Assembly (NCBI GenBank): GCA_037953745.1
Contig: JBAKBP010000698.1
Span: 1-64,000, forward strand
DNA: 64,000 bases
Source of the DNA: Lithodes maja
Taxonomy: Eukaryota > Arthropoda > Malacostraca > Decapoda > Lithodidae
Reading direction: 5' to 3'
Position numbers and translations under genes: made by a program. Of this stretch, positions 1 through 11,531 are shown one piece after another (within the stretch, counting starts at the first letter, position 1; each line of letters begins with the position of its first letter). Below the pieces are notes generated by a model. It saw only the letters and a program-made list of their open reading frames with translations, did not search any database and had not been told where the DNA came from.

Positions 1-1
1 C

Positions 2-1258
2 GGTAAAAAGAAACTAAAAATAAAAGAGGGTAGGGAACAGACCGCCGCAGATAAGACGCTTGGAGCAGGTAATGGGGGACTAGAAAGTATAAGGATTCTA
101 TATAGCAATGTCGATGGGCTAATCTCTAAGAAACTAGAACTAACAGACTTACTCAATACTAAGAAACCAGAAATAGTATGTCTCACTGAGACAAAACTAA
201 GAGAAGACCTTGATATAAATTTGCTAGGATGGTCTGAATATAGGATTTGGAGGAGGGACAGAAAATTTCGACATGGAGGAGGAGTGTGCATCCTTACTAG
301 GAAAGATTTGATTGTGTCTGAGATAAAACTAGAAACTTCAACAGCAGAAGTTTTAGCAATAGAGATTGGTGGAAACGAAAAAATAGTGGTGATAGTAGCG
401 TATGTACCTCCCAAGACGAAGACATGGGGTAAGGAGGAGCATAGCCTAATGCGTAAGGAAACAATTAGTGTGCTAGGAAATATCTTGGCTTCAAAGGATG
501 AAATAGTCATGTGTGGGGACTTTAACTGCAAGGAAGTGAATTGGGAAGATCTTGAAGCCGGAGCAGGGGAGGAAAGTTGGGGCTATGAATTTTTAAGTAT
601 GGCCATGGAAAATTCTATATACCAACATGTAAAAGAGTCAACAAGAGTAAGGGGAAGTGGTCAACCAGCTAGATTGGACCTTCTATTCACAAGAAGGGAG
701 GAGGAGGTTCAAAGTATTCAGTACCTATGCCCACTAGGAAAAAGCGACCATGCAGTTCTAGACATAGACTTACTATTGAAGTATAATCTACCCAAGGGAA
801 GGGAAAAGCACAAGGAAAATCACTGGATGTATTCCAGAACCGATTTCGTAGGACTACAGGATTTTTTCAAGTCACAAAATTGGGATCAGGTGTTATCTGA
901 AAGTGAGGTAGACAAAAAACTCAAGGCATTCATGGAGATCTATGATACTGGTATAAAAACTTTTGTCCCTAAGTACGTTAATAAAAGGAAAAAAAGTAAT
1001 CGCAAAGTATGGTTTAACCGCGAATGTAGGCAAGCACAGGAAGCAAAAAACAAAGCCTGGAAAAAGATGAGAAACTGGGATTCGGAAGATAACAGGCAAA
1101 AATATAAAGAGGAGAGAAACAAATACACAGAAATGAGGAGGAGGTCAGAGGCAAACCATGAGAAAGGGATAGTGGAGAACTATGAAAAGAATCCAAAAAT
1201 GTTTTTCAAGTTTGTAAAACGGCAAAAGGAAGATAAAAGCCACGATCGTAAAGATTAA
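2..1258 (+). pseudogene. Non-LTR family A copy 1: endonuclease half of ORF2
   Basis: This frame encodes an apurinic-type (exonuclease-endonuclease-phosphatase) endonuclease, which nicks target DNA to prime reverse transcription. It is open from the window edge, so the start lies outside; the first Met at 221 is internal. Visible landmarks are SNVDGL and CLTETKL near the N-terminus, MCGDFN around codon 165, and GKSDHAVLDIDL around codon 250, which match the Asn/Glu/Asp/His catalytic pattern of the fold. A lysine/arginine-rich linker follows. The frame ends at 1256-1258, but the downstream frame carries on the protein, so a one-base indel in the A-rich stretch near 1235-1240 has split one ORF into two. 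Placement in the CR1/Jockey group is from motifs; the exact clade is uncertain. Confidence 0.85.
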
Positions 1259-2918
1259 AAGTGGAAACAGAATCATAGAAGAGGATACAGAGATTGCGGA
1301 AGAACTAAATAGAAATGTTGCATCAGTATTTACAAAAGAAGGAGAATTAATTGCACCAGAATCCAATGAGATAGGTACAGAGGAAATGCCGGAAGTCACA
1401 TTTAACAGACCAGAGCTCATAGACAAAATGAGTAAGGTGGATCCAAACAAAGCCGCTGGACCGGACGGAGTATCAGGCTGGATTATTAAAGAAAATGCTA
1501 AGGAACCGAGTATACCGTTATATGACATAATGACCAAATCATTGGACACAGGGATAGTACCTACAGAATGGAAAAGAGCAAACATTATTCCTATATTTAA
1601 GGGAGGAAGCAGAGATAAACCACTGAACTATAGACCTGTATCACTATTGAGCATCCTCATGAAGATTCTGGAAGGATTAATAAGTGACAAATGGGTTAAC
1701 TACCTGGAATCCAAAAGATTAATTACTGACCGACAATTTGGATTCAGAGGAGGCAGATCATGTGTAAGCAACTTGTTGAGTTTTTACTCTAGAGTAATAG
1801 ACACAGTGGACAAGAGGGAAGGATGGGTAGACTGTGCCTACCTAGACTTTAAAAAGGCATTTGACAAAGTTCCACACAAGAGATTGCTGTGGAAATTAAA
1901 ACATGAGGGAAAAGTAGGAGACAAACTGCTGAAATGGATGGAGAGCTACCTTAGCGGAAGACAGATGAGAACAACAGTAAGGGGGAAATCGTCAAACTGG
2001 ACTCAAATTACGAGTGGGGTACCACAAGGATCTGTCCTAGCCCCAATCATGTTTCTAATATTTGTAAATGACTTACCTGAGGGACTAACAAGCTACATGA
2101 GCATGTTTGCGGATGATGCTAAACTGCTTAAAACGATCAGAACCCAGGAGGATTGCCTTGAGCTCCAAGCAGATTTGCAAAAGATCCATGAATGGAGCAT
2201 CAAATGGAATATGGAGTTCAATGCAGGGAAATGTAAGACTCTAGAAATGGGTAAAAGCAAGTACAGACCTAGAAAAGATTATAAACTAGGAAACGAAGTG
2301 ATTCCCAAAGCAGAAAAAGAAAAAGACTTGGGGATAGAATTTAAGGATAACATGTCTCCAGAAAGCCACGTAAATAAGATAGTGAGAGAATCACTAGCAC
2401 TATTGGCAAATATCAGGATGTCTTTCAATTATCTTAATGAAAACACCATTAAACAAATAATAACGGCAATAATAAGACCCAGGATGGAATATGCATCTGT
2501 AGTGTGGTCCCCTCACATGAAGAAACATATCCACAAAATTGAGAGGGTACAGAGAGCAGCTACGAGGATGATCCCAGGTTTGGAAAATTTGGAGTACCAG
2601 GAGAGGCTCGAGAGATTGAATCTACCTACACTGGAACAGAGAAGGAAACGAGGACAGCAAATTCAGATATACAAATGTGTTAGAGGTATTGACAAAATCG
2701 ACCAAGAAAACTTCATAGAGAGGGATAGAGGTGAGAGAACAAGAGGTCACAGCTACAAACTAAAAGTGCTTAATAGTAAATCTGATCTGAAAAGTAAAAG
2801 ATTTCCTACCAACTCGATTAGTGGGTGGAACAAATTGCCAGCCGAAGTTGTGTCTACACCATCAGTGCATAGTTTCAAAGCACGGTATGACAAACATATC
2901 TTAGGAGGCGGGAATTAA
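1236..2918 (+). pseudogene. Non-LTR family A copy 1: reverse transcriptase half of ORF2
   Basis: This is a reverse transcriptase of the CR1/Jockey group. It continues from the endonuclease frame after a single frameshift; the frame is open through 1260-1386, upstream of the first Met at 1386. RT blocks in order are PNKAAGPDG, NYRPVSLLS, QFGFRGGRS, YLDFKKAFDKVPH, SGVPQGSVLAP and the catalytic FADDAKLL. A C-terminal region with WSPHMKKHIHKIERVQRA and a final WNKLPAEVV-type motif follows. There is no RNase H domain. Apart from the frameshift the copy looks young. Its 3' end runs into a tail shared with the copies at 5437 and 14651. Confidence 0.9.
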
Positions 2919-2970
2919 CGAGCATGCTCACTCCCGCAAATACAACTAGTGTAAATACAACTAGTGTAAG
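2919..2970 (+). repeat. Family A 3' UTR and tail repeats
   Basis: This short 3' UTR ends in two copies of TACAACTAGTGTAA(A/G), a tail repeat of the kind that ends CR1-group LINEs. The same sequence follows copy 2 (5437-5492) and recurs at 14651. In all three places a CA run and the satellite follow directly. Confidence 0.75.
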
Positions 2971-3262
2971 TACACACACACACATACTCTCAATGTCCAT
3001 GTATAAGATCACAGAGAGGAACAGAACTTATGTGGCAGACTGTACATGATCATAAATAACATAACACCTCGTTCTTTAACCCTTACAGTACAGGTGGCGT
3101 CTATTTATTACACACACACACACACACACACACATACTGTACTCTCAATGTCCATGTATAAGATCACAGAGAGGAACAGAACTTATGTGGCAGACTGTAC
3201 ATGATCATAAATAACATAACACCTCGTTCTTTAACCCTTACAGTACCGGTGACGTCTATTTA

Positions 3263-3312
<50 letters not shown>

Positions 3313-3872
3313 TCTCAATGTCCATGTATAAGATCACAGAGAGGAACAGAACTTATGTGGCAGACTGTACATGATCATAAATAACATAACACCTCGTTCT
3401 TTAACCCTTACAGTACCGGCGACGTCTATTTATCACACACACACACACACACACATACTCTCAATGTCCATGTATAAGATCACAGAGAGGAACAGAACTT
3501 ATGTGGCAGACTGTACATGATCATAAATAACATAACACCTCGTTCTTTAACCCTTACAGTACCGGTGACGTCTATTTATCTCTCACACACACACACATAC
3601 TCTCAATGTCCATGTATAAGATCACAGAGAGGAACAGAACTTATGTGGCAGACTGTACATGATCATAAATAACATATCACCTCGTTCTTTAACCCTTACA
3701 GTACCGGTGACGTCTATTTATCTCTCACACACACACACACACACACACATACTCTCAATGTCCATGTATAAGATCACAGAGAGGAACAGAACTTATGTGG
3801 CAGACTGTACATGATCATAAATAACATAACACCTCGTTCTTTAACCCTTACAGTACCGGTGACGTCTATTTA

Positions 3873-3942
<70 letters not shown>
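2971..3942. repeat. CA-rich satellite, first block (about 6 units)
   Basis: Units of variable length, about 130-180 bp, consist of a (CA)n run, then TACTCTCAATGTCCATG, a conserved segment of about 90 bp, and CTTTAACCCTTACAGTACC leading to GGTGACGTCTATTTAT. Length variation comes almost entirely from (CA)n. The last CA run is about 70 bp and abuts family A copy 2. The block at the end of each unit equals the left end of the TTAA MITEs elsewhere in the window. Short Thr-His ORFs here are microsatellite translation and not genes. Confidence 0.95.
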
Positions 3943-3945
<3 letters not shown>

Positions 3946-5436
3946 TTGAGTAAGGTGGATCCAAACAAAGCCGCTGGACCGGACGGAGTATCAGGCTGGA
4001 TTATTAAAGAAAATGCTAAGGAACTGAGTATACCGTTATATGACATAATGACCAAATCATTGGACACAGGGATAGTACCTACAGAATGGAAAAGAGCAAA
4101 CATTATTCCTATATTTAAGGGAGGAAGCAGAGATAAACCACTGAACTATAGACCTGTATCACTATTGAGCATCCTCATGAAGATTCTGGAAGGATTAATA
4201 AGGGACAAATGGGTTAACTACCTGGAATCCAAAAGATTAATTACTGACCGACAATTTGGATTCAGAGGAGGCAGATCATGTGTAAGCAACTTGTTGAGTT
4301 TTTACTCTAGAGTAATAGACACAGTGGACAAGAGGGAAGGATGGGTAGACTGTGCCTACCTAGACTTTAAAAAGGCATTTGACAAAGTTCCACACAAGAG
4401 ATTGCTGTGGAAATTAAAACATGAGGGAAAAGTAGGAGACAAACTGCTGAAATGGATGGAGAGCTACCTTAGCGGAAGACAGATGAGAACAACAGTAAGG
4501 GGGAAATCGTCAAACTGGACTCAAATTACGAGTGGGGTACCACAAGGATCTGTCCTAGCCCCAATCATGTTTCTAATATTTGTAAATGACTTACCTGAGG
4601 GACTAACAAGCTACATGAGCATGTTTGCGGACGATGCTAAACTGCTTAAAACGATCAGAACCCAGGAGGATTGCCTTGAGCTCCAAGCAGATTTGCAAAA
4701 GATCCATGAATGGAGCATCAAATGGAATATGGAGTTCAATGCAGGGAAATGTAAGACTCTAGAAATGGGTAAAAGCAAGTACAGACCTAGAAAAGATTAT
4801 AAACTAGGAAACGAAGTGATTCCCAAAGCAGAAAAAGAAAAAGACTTGGGGATAGAATTTAAGGATAACATGTCTCCAGAAAGCCACGTAAATAAGATAG
4901 TGAGAGAATCACTAGCACTATTGGCAAATATCAGGATGTCTTTCAATTATCTTAATGAAAACACCATGAAACAAATAATAACGGCAATAATAAGACCCAG
5001 GATGGAATATGCATCTGTAGTGTGGTCCCCTCACATGAAGAAACATATCCACAAAATTGAGAGGGTACAGAGAGCAGCTACGAGGATGATCCCAGGTTTG
5101 GAAAATTTGGAGTACCAGGAGAGGCTCGAGAGATTGAATCTACCTACACTGGAACAGAGAAGGAAACGAGGACAGCAAATTCAGATATACAAATGTGTTA
5201 GAGGTATTGACAAAATCGACCAAGAAAACTTCATAGAGAGGGATAGAGGTGAGAGAACAAGAGGTCACGGCTACAAACTAAAAGTGCTTAATAGTAAATC
5301 TGATCTGAAAAGTAAAAGATTTCCTACCAACTCGATTAGTGGGTGGAACAAATTGCCAGCCGAAGTTGTGTCTGCACCATCAGTGCATAGTTTCAAAGCA
5401 CGGTATGACAAACATATCTTAGGAGGCGGGAATTAA
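3943..5436 (+). pseudogene. Non-LTR family A copy 2: 5'-truncated RT
   Basis: This copy of the family A RT begins at the position matching 1427 of copy 1 and is joined directly to a long (CA)n run, which adds a meaningless Thr-His leader to the open frame. The rest of the RT is uninterrupted and differs from copy 1 at only about five or six residues in some 490, for example Pro to Leu and Ile to Met. It keeps YLDFKKAFDKVPH and FADDAKLL. It lacks the endonuclease and upstream RT blocks, so it cannot be autonomous. Near-identity plus the same 3' tail and satellite suggests either a recent segmental duplication or unequal exchange through the satellite, as alternatives to a fresh insertion. Confidence 0.9.
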
Positions 5437-5630
5437 CGAGCATGCTCACTCCCGCAAATACAACTAGTGTAAGTACAACTAGTGTAAGTACACACACATA
5501 CTCTCAATGTCCATGTATAAGATCACAGAGAGGAACAGAACTTATGTGGCAGACTGTACATGATCATAAATAACATAACACCTCGTTCTTTAACCCTTAC
5601 AGTACCGGCAACGTCTATTTATCTCACTCA

Positions 5631-5715
<85 letters not shown>

Positions 5716-5880
5716 TCTCAATGTCCATGTATAAGATCACAAAGAGGAACAGAACTTATGTGGCAGACTGTACATGATCATAAATAACATAACACCTCCT
5801 TCTTTAACCCTTACAGTACCGGTGACGTCTATTTATCTCACACACACACACACACACACATACTCTCAATGTCCATGTAT
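5437..5880. repeat. Family A tail plus CA-rich satellite, second block
   Basis: The tail duplicates 2919-2970 with small changes. It is followed by about three satellite units, one with a CA run of about 85 bp. The last unit stops at ...GTCCATGTAT (5880), where family B is inserted; the unit resumes at 9197. Confidence 0.9.
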
Positions 5881-5903
5881 GTCCATGTATGTCCAATGTC
5901 CAT

Positions 5904-6917
5904 GGCATTAGAGGTACCATTAGCAAATGGTTTCACTCTTATCTAACTAATCGAAAACAGTATGTACAATATAAGGACAATTCATCTAATATGCAAATAA
6001 TATCCTACGGAGTACCACAAGGTTCTATACTGGGTCCATTGTTGTTCATTTTATTTATTAATGATATTGTAAACTCAAGTATGTTATTTAAATATATATT
6101 ATTTGCTGATGACAGTACTCTGTACGCCAGTCACCGGGACTTGCGCTCTTTTATTGTTTCTATAAACAATGAACTTAAGAATGTACATAATTGGATAACT
6201 ACCAATAAACTTACACTAAATATTAATAAAACTAACTTTATAGTCTTTCACAGAAACAAAAACGTTCCAAATGATATGCAACCAATTAAATTTGGCAATC
6301 AATCAGTGAGAGAAGTGGAGAGCGTTAAGTTTCTGGGGATAACGGTGGACAGAAAACTGTCTTGGAACTTACACATAAAGGACGTAACAAATAAACTAAA
6401 TAAACAATGTGGTATACTGTACTTAACACGCCAATGTCTTGACTTAAATGCCCTAAAGCTTTTATATTATTCAGTAATTTATCCATTTCTCTTATACTGT
6501 CATACAGTATGGGGAGCGACGGGTAAAAGTAAATTACAACCTGTTGAAGTTGCACAAAGAAAAGTTATACGAACAATTACATTTAGATCCAAATATGCTC
6601 ACACCAATGAATTATTTCGACAACTTAATCTCTTAAAATTTGAAGATATTAACATATTTTGCAGTGCTATCCTTGTATACAAAGCATTAAATGGCTATAA
6701 CAATGTGGAATTATTTAGACATCGTGAAAATGAAAGGTATGCATTAAGAAATATAAATTCTTTAAATATTCCCCTAATGACCTCTAGACAATCCCAGACA
6801 TCAATAAAATACCATGGTGCGAAAGTTTGGAATCAGTTGTCTCCTGACTTACAAAATAAACCCACTCTGCCTAGTTTCAAAATATCACTCAAATCTTCAC
6901 TAATGTCTAAATATTAA
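5904..6917 (+). pseudogene. Family B reverse transcriptase, 3' two thirds
   Basis: The open frame starts inside the RT palm region. It contains GIRGTISKWFHSYL, YGVPQGSILGPLLF, the catalytic FADDSTLY, a LNINKTNFIVF block and VKFLGITVDRKLSW. A C-terminal region ends in KVWNQLSPDLQNK. The upstream endonuclease and N-terminal RT blocks are missing, so this is a dead-on-arrival copy, though no stop interrupts what remains. The Met at 5889 comes from satellite filler and is not a real start. AT-rich codon use differs from families A and C. It belongs to the Jockey superfamily (CR1/Rex1/Daphne-like), clade uncertain. Confidence 0.85.
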
Positions 6918-7009
6918 TCTTACTTAACATTTGACAATAAAACTGCCACAACCCTAAATTACAATCACCTTTATATCGGAAACAAATTAAGATACTGTTC
7001 CGGTGTTGA

Positions 7010-8922
7010 TCAATATGTAGGTACCGTACTGTATAATATTATAAGGCTGGGGTCTGCTCTACCCACAGCGGTCTGGGTGGGGGGTGGTTCAATATGTAGG
7101 TACCGTACTGTATATAAGGCTGGGGTCTGCTCTACCCACAGCGGTCTGGGTGGGGGGTGGTTCAATATGTAGGTACCGTACTGTATATAAGGCTGGGGTC
7201 TGCTCTACCCACAGCGGTCTGGGTGGGGGGTGGTTCAATATGTAGGTACCGTACTGTATATAAGGCTGGGGTCTGCTCTACCCACAGCAGTCTGGGTGGG
7301 GGATGGTTCAATATGTAGGTACCGTACTGTATATAAGGCTGGGGTCTGCTCTACCCACAGCGGTCTGGGTGGGGGATGGTTCAATATGTAGGTACCGTAC
7401 TGTATATAAGGCTGGGGTCTGCTCTACCCACAGCGGTCTGGGTGGGGGATGGTTCAATATGTAGGTACCGTACTGTATATAAGGCTGGGGTCTGCTCTAC
7501 CCACAGCGGTCTGGGTGGGGGATGGTTCAATATGTAGGTACCGTACTGTATATAAGGCTGGGGTCTGCTCTACCCACCGCGGTCTGGGTGGGGGATGGTT
7601 CAATATGTAGGTACCGTACTGTATATAAGGCTGGGGTCTGCTCTACCCACAGCGGTCTGGGTGGGGGATGGTTCAATATGTAGGTACCGTACTGTATATA
7701 AGGCTGGGGTCTGCTCTACCCACAGCGGTCTGGGTGGGGGATGGTTCAATATGTAGGTACCGTACTGTATATAAGGCTGGGGTCTGCTCTACCCACAGCG
7801 GTCTGGGTGGGGGGTGGTTCAATATGTAGGTACCGTACTGTATATAAGGCTGGGGTCTGCTCTACCCACAGCGGTCTGGGTGGGGGGTGGTTCAATATGT
7901 AGGTACCGTACTGTATATAAGGCTGGGGTCTGCTCTACCCACAGCGGTCTGGGTGGGGGGTGGTTCAATATGTAGGTACCGTACTGTATATAAGGCTGGG
8001 GTCTGCTCTACCCACAGCGGTCTGGGTGGGGGATGGTTCAATATGTAGGTACCGTACTGTATATAAGGCTGGGGTCTGCTCTACCCACAGCGGTCTGGGT
8101 GGGGGGTGGTTCAATATGTAGGTACCGTACTGTATATAAGGCTGGGGTTTGCTCTACCCACAGCGGTCTGGGTGGGGGGTGGTTCAATATGTAGGTACCG
8201 TACTGTATATAAGGCTGGGGTTTGCTCTACCCACAGCAGTCTGGGTGGGGGATGGTTCAATATGTAGGTACCGTACTGTATATAAGGCTGGGGTTTGTTC
8301 TACCCACAGCGGTCTGGGTGGGGGGTGGTTCAATATGTAGGTACCGTACTGTATATAAGGCTGGGGTTTGCTCTACCCACAGCGGTCTGGGTGGGGGATG
8401 GTTCAATATGTAGGTACCGTACTGTATATAAGGCTGGGGTTTGTTCTACCCACAGCGGTCTGGGTGGGGGATGGTTCAATATGTAGGTACCGTACTGTAT
8501 ATAAGGCTGGGGTCTGCTCTACCCACAGCGGTCTGGGTGGGGGTGGTTCAATATGTAGGTACCGTACTGTATATAAGGCTGGGGTTTGCTCTACCCACAG
8601 CGGTCTGGGTGGGGGGTGGTTCAATATGTAGGTACCGTACTGTATATAAGGCTGGGGTTTGCTCTACCCACAGCGGTCTGGGTGGGGGATGGTTCAATAT
8701 GTAGGTACCGTACTGTATATAAGGCTGGGGTTTGTTCTACCCACAGCGGTCTGGGTGGGGGGTGGTTCAATATGTAGGTACCGTACTGTATATAAGGCTG
8801 GGGTTTGCTCTACCCACAGCGGTCTGGGTGGGGGGTGGTTCAATATGTAGGTACCGTACTGTATATAAGGCTGGGGTTTGCTCTACCCACAGCGGTCTGG
8901 GTGGGGGGTGGTTCGGGGTGGT
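7010..8922. repeat. 73-bp tandem repeat, about 26 units, inside family B 3' UTR
   Basis: Each unit reads roughly GGTTCAATATGTAGGTACC, GTACTGTATATAAGGCTGGG, then a CTACCCACAGCGGTCTGGG segment. The period is 73 bp, with one 72-bp unit near 8540. The first unit has a short insertion (ATAATATTATAAGG). Units vary at fixed positions (GGTCTGC/GGTTTGC/GGTTTGT and GGGGGA/GGGGGG). The variants cluster, with TCTGC units mostly in the first two thirds and TTTGC/TTTGT units in the last third. Because 73 is not a multiple of 3, reading frames cycle every 219 bp and give overlapping false ORFs. Confidence 0.95.
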
Positions 8923-9196
8923 GGCTAGGTAATTATACCTGGCCACTGTTCCGAATCCCTTCTTGCTGTGGCTGCGGGGCTGGGGCTGTGCCTCATTAGC
9001 TATAATTATATAATATTATATGTTTTAATAATCTTACTGTATGTAAAATAACCATCGAGTTGTATTCAAGGTGCCTTTAAGAGAGATTGTTCTCAAAAGG
9101 CGCAGCCATGATATTATTTTATTGTAAAATTAACATATATTGTATGTTTGATTGGCAAAATAAAAATAAATAAATAATAAATAAAAATAAATAAAT
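8923..9196 (+). other. Family B 3' terminus and A-rich tail
   Basis: Non-coding sequence after the 73-bp array, ending in AT-rich DNA and an AATAAATAAATA tail just before the satellite resumes. The tail marks the transcript 3' end used to prime insertion and shows that the tandem array is internal to the element. Confidence 0.75.
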
Positions 9197-9300
9197 AAGA
9201 TCACAGAGAGGAACAGAACTTATGTGGCAGACTGTACATGATCATAAATAACATAACACCTCGTTCTTTAACCCTTACAGTACCGGTGACGTCTATTTAT

Positions 9301-9349
<49 letters not shown>

Positions 9350-9470
9350 TCTCAATGTCCATGTATAAGATCACAGAGAGGAACAGAACTTATGTGGCAG
9401 ACTGTACATGATCATAAATAACATAACACCTCGTTCTTTAACCCTTACAGTACCGGTGACGTCTATTTAT

Positions 9471-9521
<51 letters not shown>

Positions 9522-9782
9522 TCTCAATGTCCATGTATAAGATCACAGAGAGGAACAGAACTTATGTGGCAGACTGTACATGATCATAAATAACATAACA
9601 CCTCGTTCTTTAACCCTTACAGTACCGGTGACGTCTATTTATCACGCACACACACATACTCTCAATGTCCATGTATAAGATCACAGAGAGGAACAGAACT
9701 TATGTGGCAGACTGTACATGATCATAAATAACATAACACCTCGTTCTTTAACCCTTACAGTACCGGTGACGTCTATTTATCT

Positions 9783-9827
<45 letters not shown>

Positions 9828-10094
9828 TCTCAATGTCCATGTATAAGATCACAGAGAGGAACAGAACTTATGTGGCAGACTGTACATGATCATAAATAAC
9901 ATAACACCTCCTTCTTTAACCCTTACAGTACCGGTGACGTCTATTTATCACGCACACACACATACTCTCAATGTCCATGTATAAGATCACAGAGAGGAAC
10001 AGAACTTATGTGGCAGACTGTACATGATCATAAATAACATAACACCTCGTTCTTTAACCCTTACAGTACCGGTGACGTCTATTTATCTCACACA

Positions 10095-10142
<48 letters not shown>

Positions 10143-10263
10143 TCTCAATGTCCATGTATAAGATCACAGAGAGGAACAGAACTGATGTGGCAGACTGTAC
10201 ATGATCATAAATAACATAACACCTCGTTCTTTAACCCTTACAGTACCGGTGACGTCTATTTAT

Positions 10264-10318
<55 letters not shown>

Positions 10319-10439
10319 TCTCAATGTCCATGTATAAGATCACAGAGAGGAACAGAACTTATGTGGCAGACTGTACATGATCATAAATAACATAACACCT
10401 CGTTCTTTAACCCTTACAGTACCGGTGACGTCTATTTAT

Positions 10440-10500
<61 letters not shown>

Positions 10501-10930
10501 TCTCAATGTCCATGTATAAGATCACAGAGAGGAACAGAACTTATGTGGCAGACTGTACATGATCATAAATAACATAACACCTCGTTCTTTAACCCTTACA
10601 GTACCGGTGACGTCTATTTATCACACACACACACACACACACACACATACTCTCAATGTCCATGTATAAGATCACAGAGAGGAACAGAACTTATGTGGCA
10701 GACTGTACATGATCATAAATAACATAACACCTCGTTCTTTAACCCTTACAGTACCGGTGACGTCTATTTATCAGGCACACACACATACTCTCAATGTCCA
10801 TGTATAAGATCACAGAGAGGAACAGAACTTATGTGGCAGACTGTACATGATCATAAATAACATAACACCTCGTTCTTTAACCTTACAGTACCGGTGACGT
10901 CTATTTATCTCACACACACACACACACACA
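9197..10930. repeat. CA-rich satellite, third block (about 10 units)
   Basis: Continuation of the satellite at 2971 and 5437 with the same unit and CA runs of about 10-60 bp. Most units share GTACCGGTGACGTC; two carry CTCCTTCTTT in place of CTCGTTCTTT. It ends at a CA run abutting the SINE at 10931. Confidence 0.95.
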
Positions 10931-11200
10931 GCCCGTAGCCTAGTAGGTAGAGCTCTCGTCTCACACACGAGGGGTCGGGGGTTCAATCCCCGGCCGGGCG
11001 GAGACAAATTGGGCTTGTCTCCTTTCATGTGTTAGCCTCAGTTCACCTAGCTGTAAATAGGTACCTGGAATAAGTGGACGACGTTGTGACGTCCCATCTG
11101 GGGTTGGCAAAAATGGTACAAGGCGAGATGGGTATCATATGGTTCACCTAAGTTGATGACTACCTAAGCCTTCGGGCGAGACGGTACCGTCTATAGTGAG
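10931..11200 (+). mobile_element. tRNA-Val(CAC)-derived SINE
   Basis: The head (10931-11001) folds like a tRNA. It has an acceptor starting GCCCG against CGGGC, a perfect 5-bp anticodon stem CTCGT/ACGAG around the loop CTCACAC (anticodon CAC, valine), and a T arm with GGTTCAATCCC. A box TAGCCTAGTAGG (10936) and B box (10980) match the RNA polymerase III consensus. It is followed by a non-tRNA body with CACCTAGCTGTAAATAGG, a core-like segment, so a SINE is more likely than a functional tRNA gene. The 3' boundary with family C is not clear; 11200 is approximate. Confidence 0.8.
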
Positions 11201-11226
11201 AATGGTACCATACAGATCCACCCTAA

Positions 11227-11448
11227 GCCTTCGTTTCCGATGTCGCCAATTGGCTAAAAATACAGACTACACACACATCCACAGCCATTCCAACGATACA
11301 TGGCTTCTACAACCAGCCTACTCTGTTCCGCAAGGATGGCACTCATCTAAACCCTGTGGGTTCAGCACGCATGGGTCGTCTCCTACACGAAGCAGTCCGC
11401 AGCCATGGATCAAAAAACGCCATCCGAGAAGAAGCAGCAGTGACATAA
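11227..11448 (+). pseudogene. Family C ORF1 C-terminal remnant (SGNH-esterase-like)
   Basis: This short frame, different from ORF2's, reads about 73 codons after a stop at 11224 and ends at TAA 11446-11448. It contains LFRKDGTHLNPVGSARMG, the Asp-x-x-His block that closes the catalytic triad of SGNH/GDSL esterases. CR1-type LINEs are known to encode such an esterase in ORF1. The upstream blocks (GDS, GN) are absent, so this is the C-terminal end of a truncated ORF1. It ends 83 bp before the likely ORF2 Met. Identification rests on one motif plus position. Confidence 0.65.
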
Positions 11449-11531
11449 ATCATCCAACGCCAAGAAAAACACAGAGGCAACCGAGGACCACCAGCGATAA
11501 GGACCGGAGACAGCGAGGACCGAGGACAGCC

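Larger units (their letters stand above)
5881..9196 (+). mobile_element. Non-LTR family B, 5'-truncated, inserted in a satellite unit
   Basis: The insertion splits one satellite unit. Left sequence ends CCATGTAT at 5880 and right sequence resumes AAGATCACAG at 9197, which are contiguous in intact units. At the 5' junction the bases GTCCATGTAT are repeated, with a further GTCCAATGTCCATG filler, before element sequence starts near 5904. The element contains an RT fragment, a 3' UTR holding a 73-bp tandem array, and an A-rich (AATAAATA) tail. This is the expected form of an incompletely reverse-transcribed LINE. Confidence 0.85.

Noticed and set aside
3811..3942. Thr-His-rich N-terminus joined to the family A RT
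   Set aside because: Translation of a (CA)n run; the RT copy is simply 5'-truncated there.
7010..8922. CRISPR-like regular repeats
   Set aside because: Units are contiguous with no unique spacers, and the context is eukaryotic.
8149..8999. Stack of overlapping 60-87 residue ORFs in the 73-bp array
   Set aside because: Period 73 is not a multiple of three, so any stop-poor unit gives staggered ORFs; no start context, domain or selection signal.
10931..11001. Functional tRNA-Val gene
   Set aside because: Two mismatches at the inner acceptor stem and a SINE-type body downstream favour a SINE, though the promoter boxes are good.
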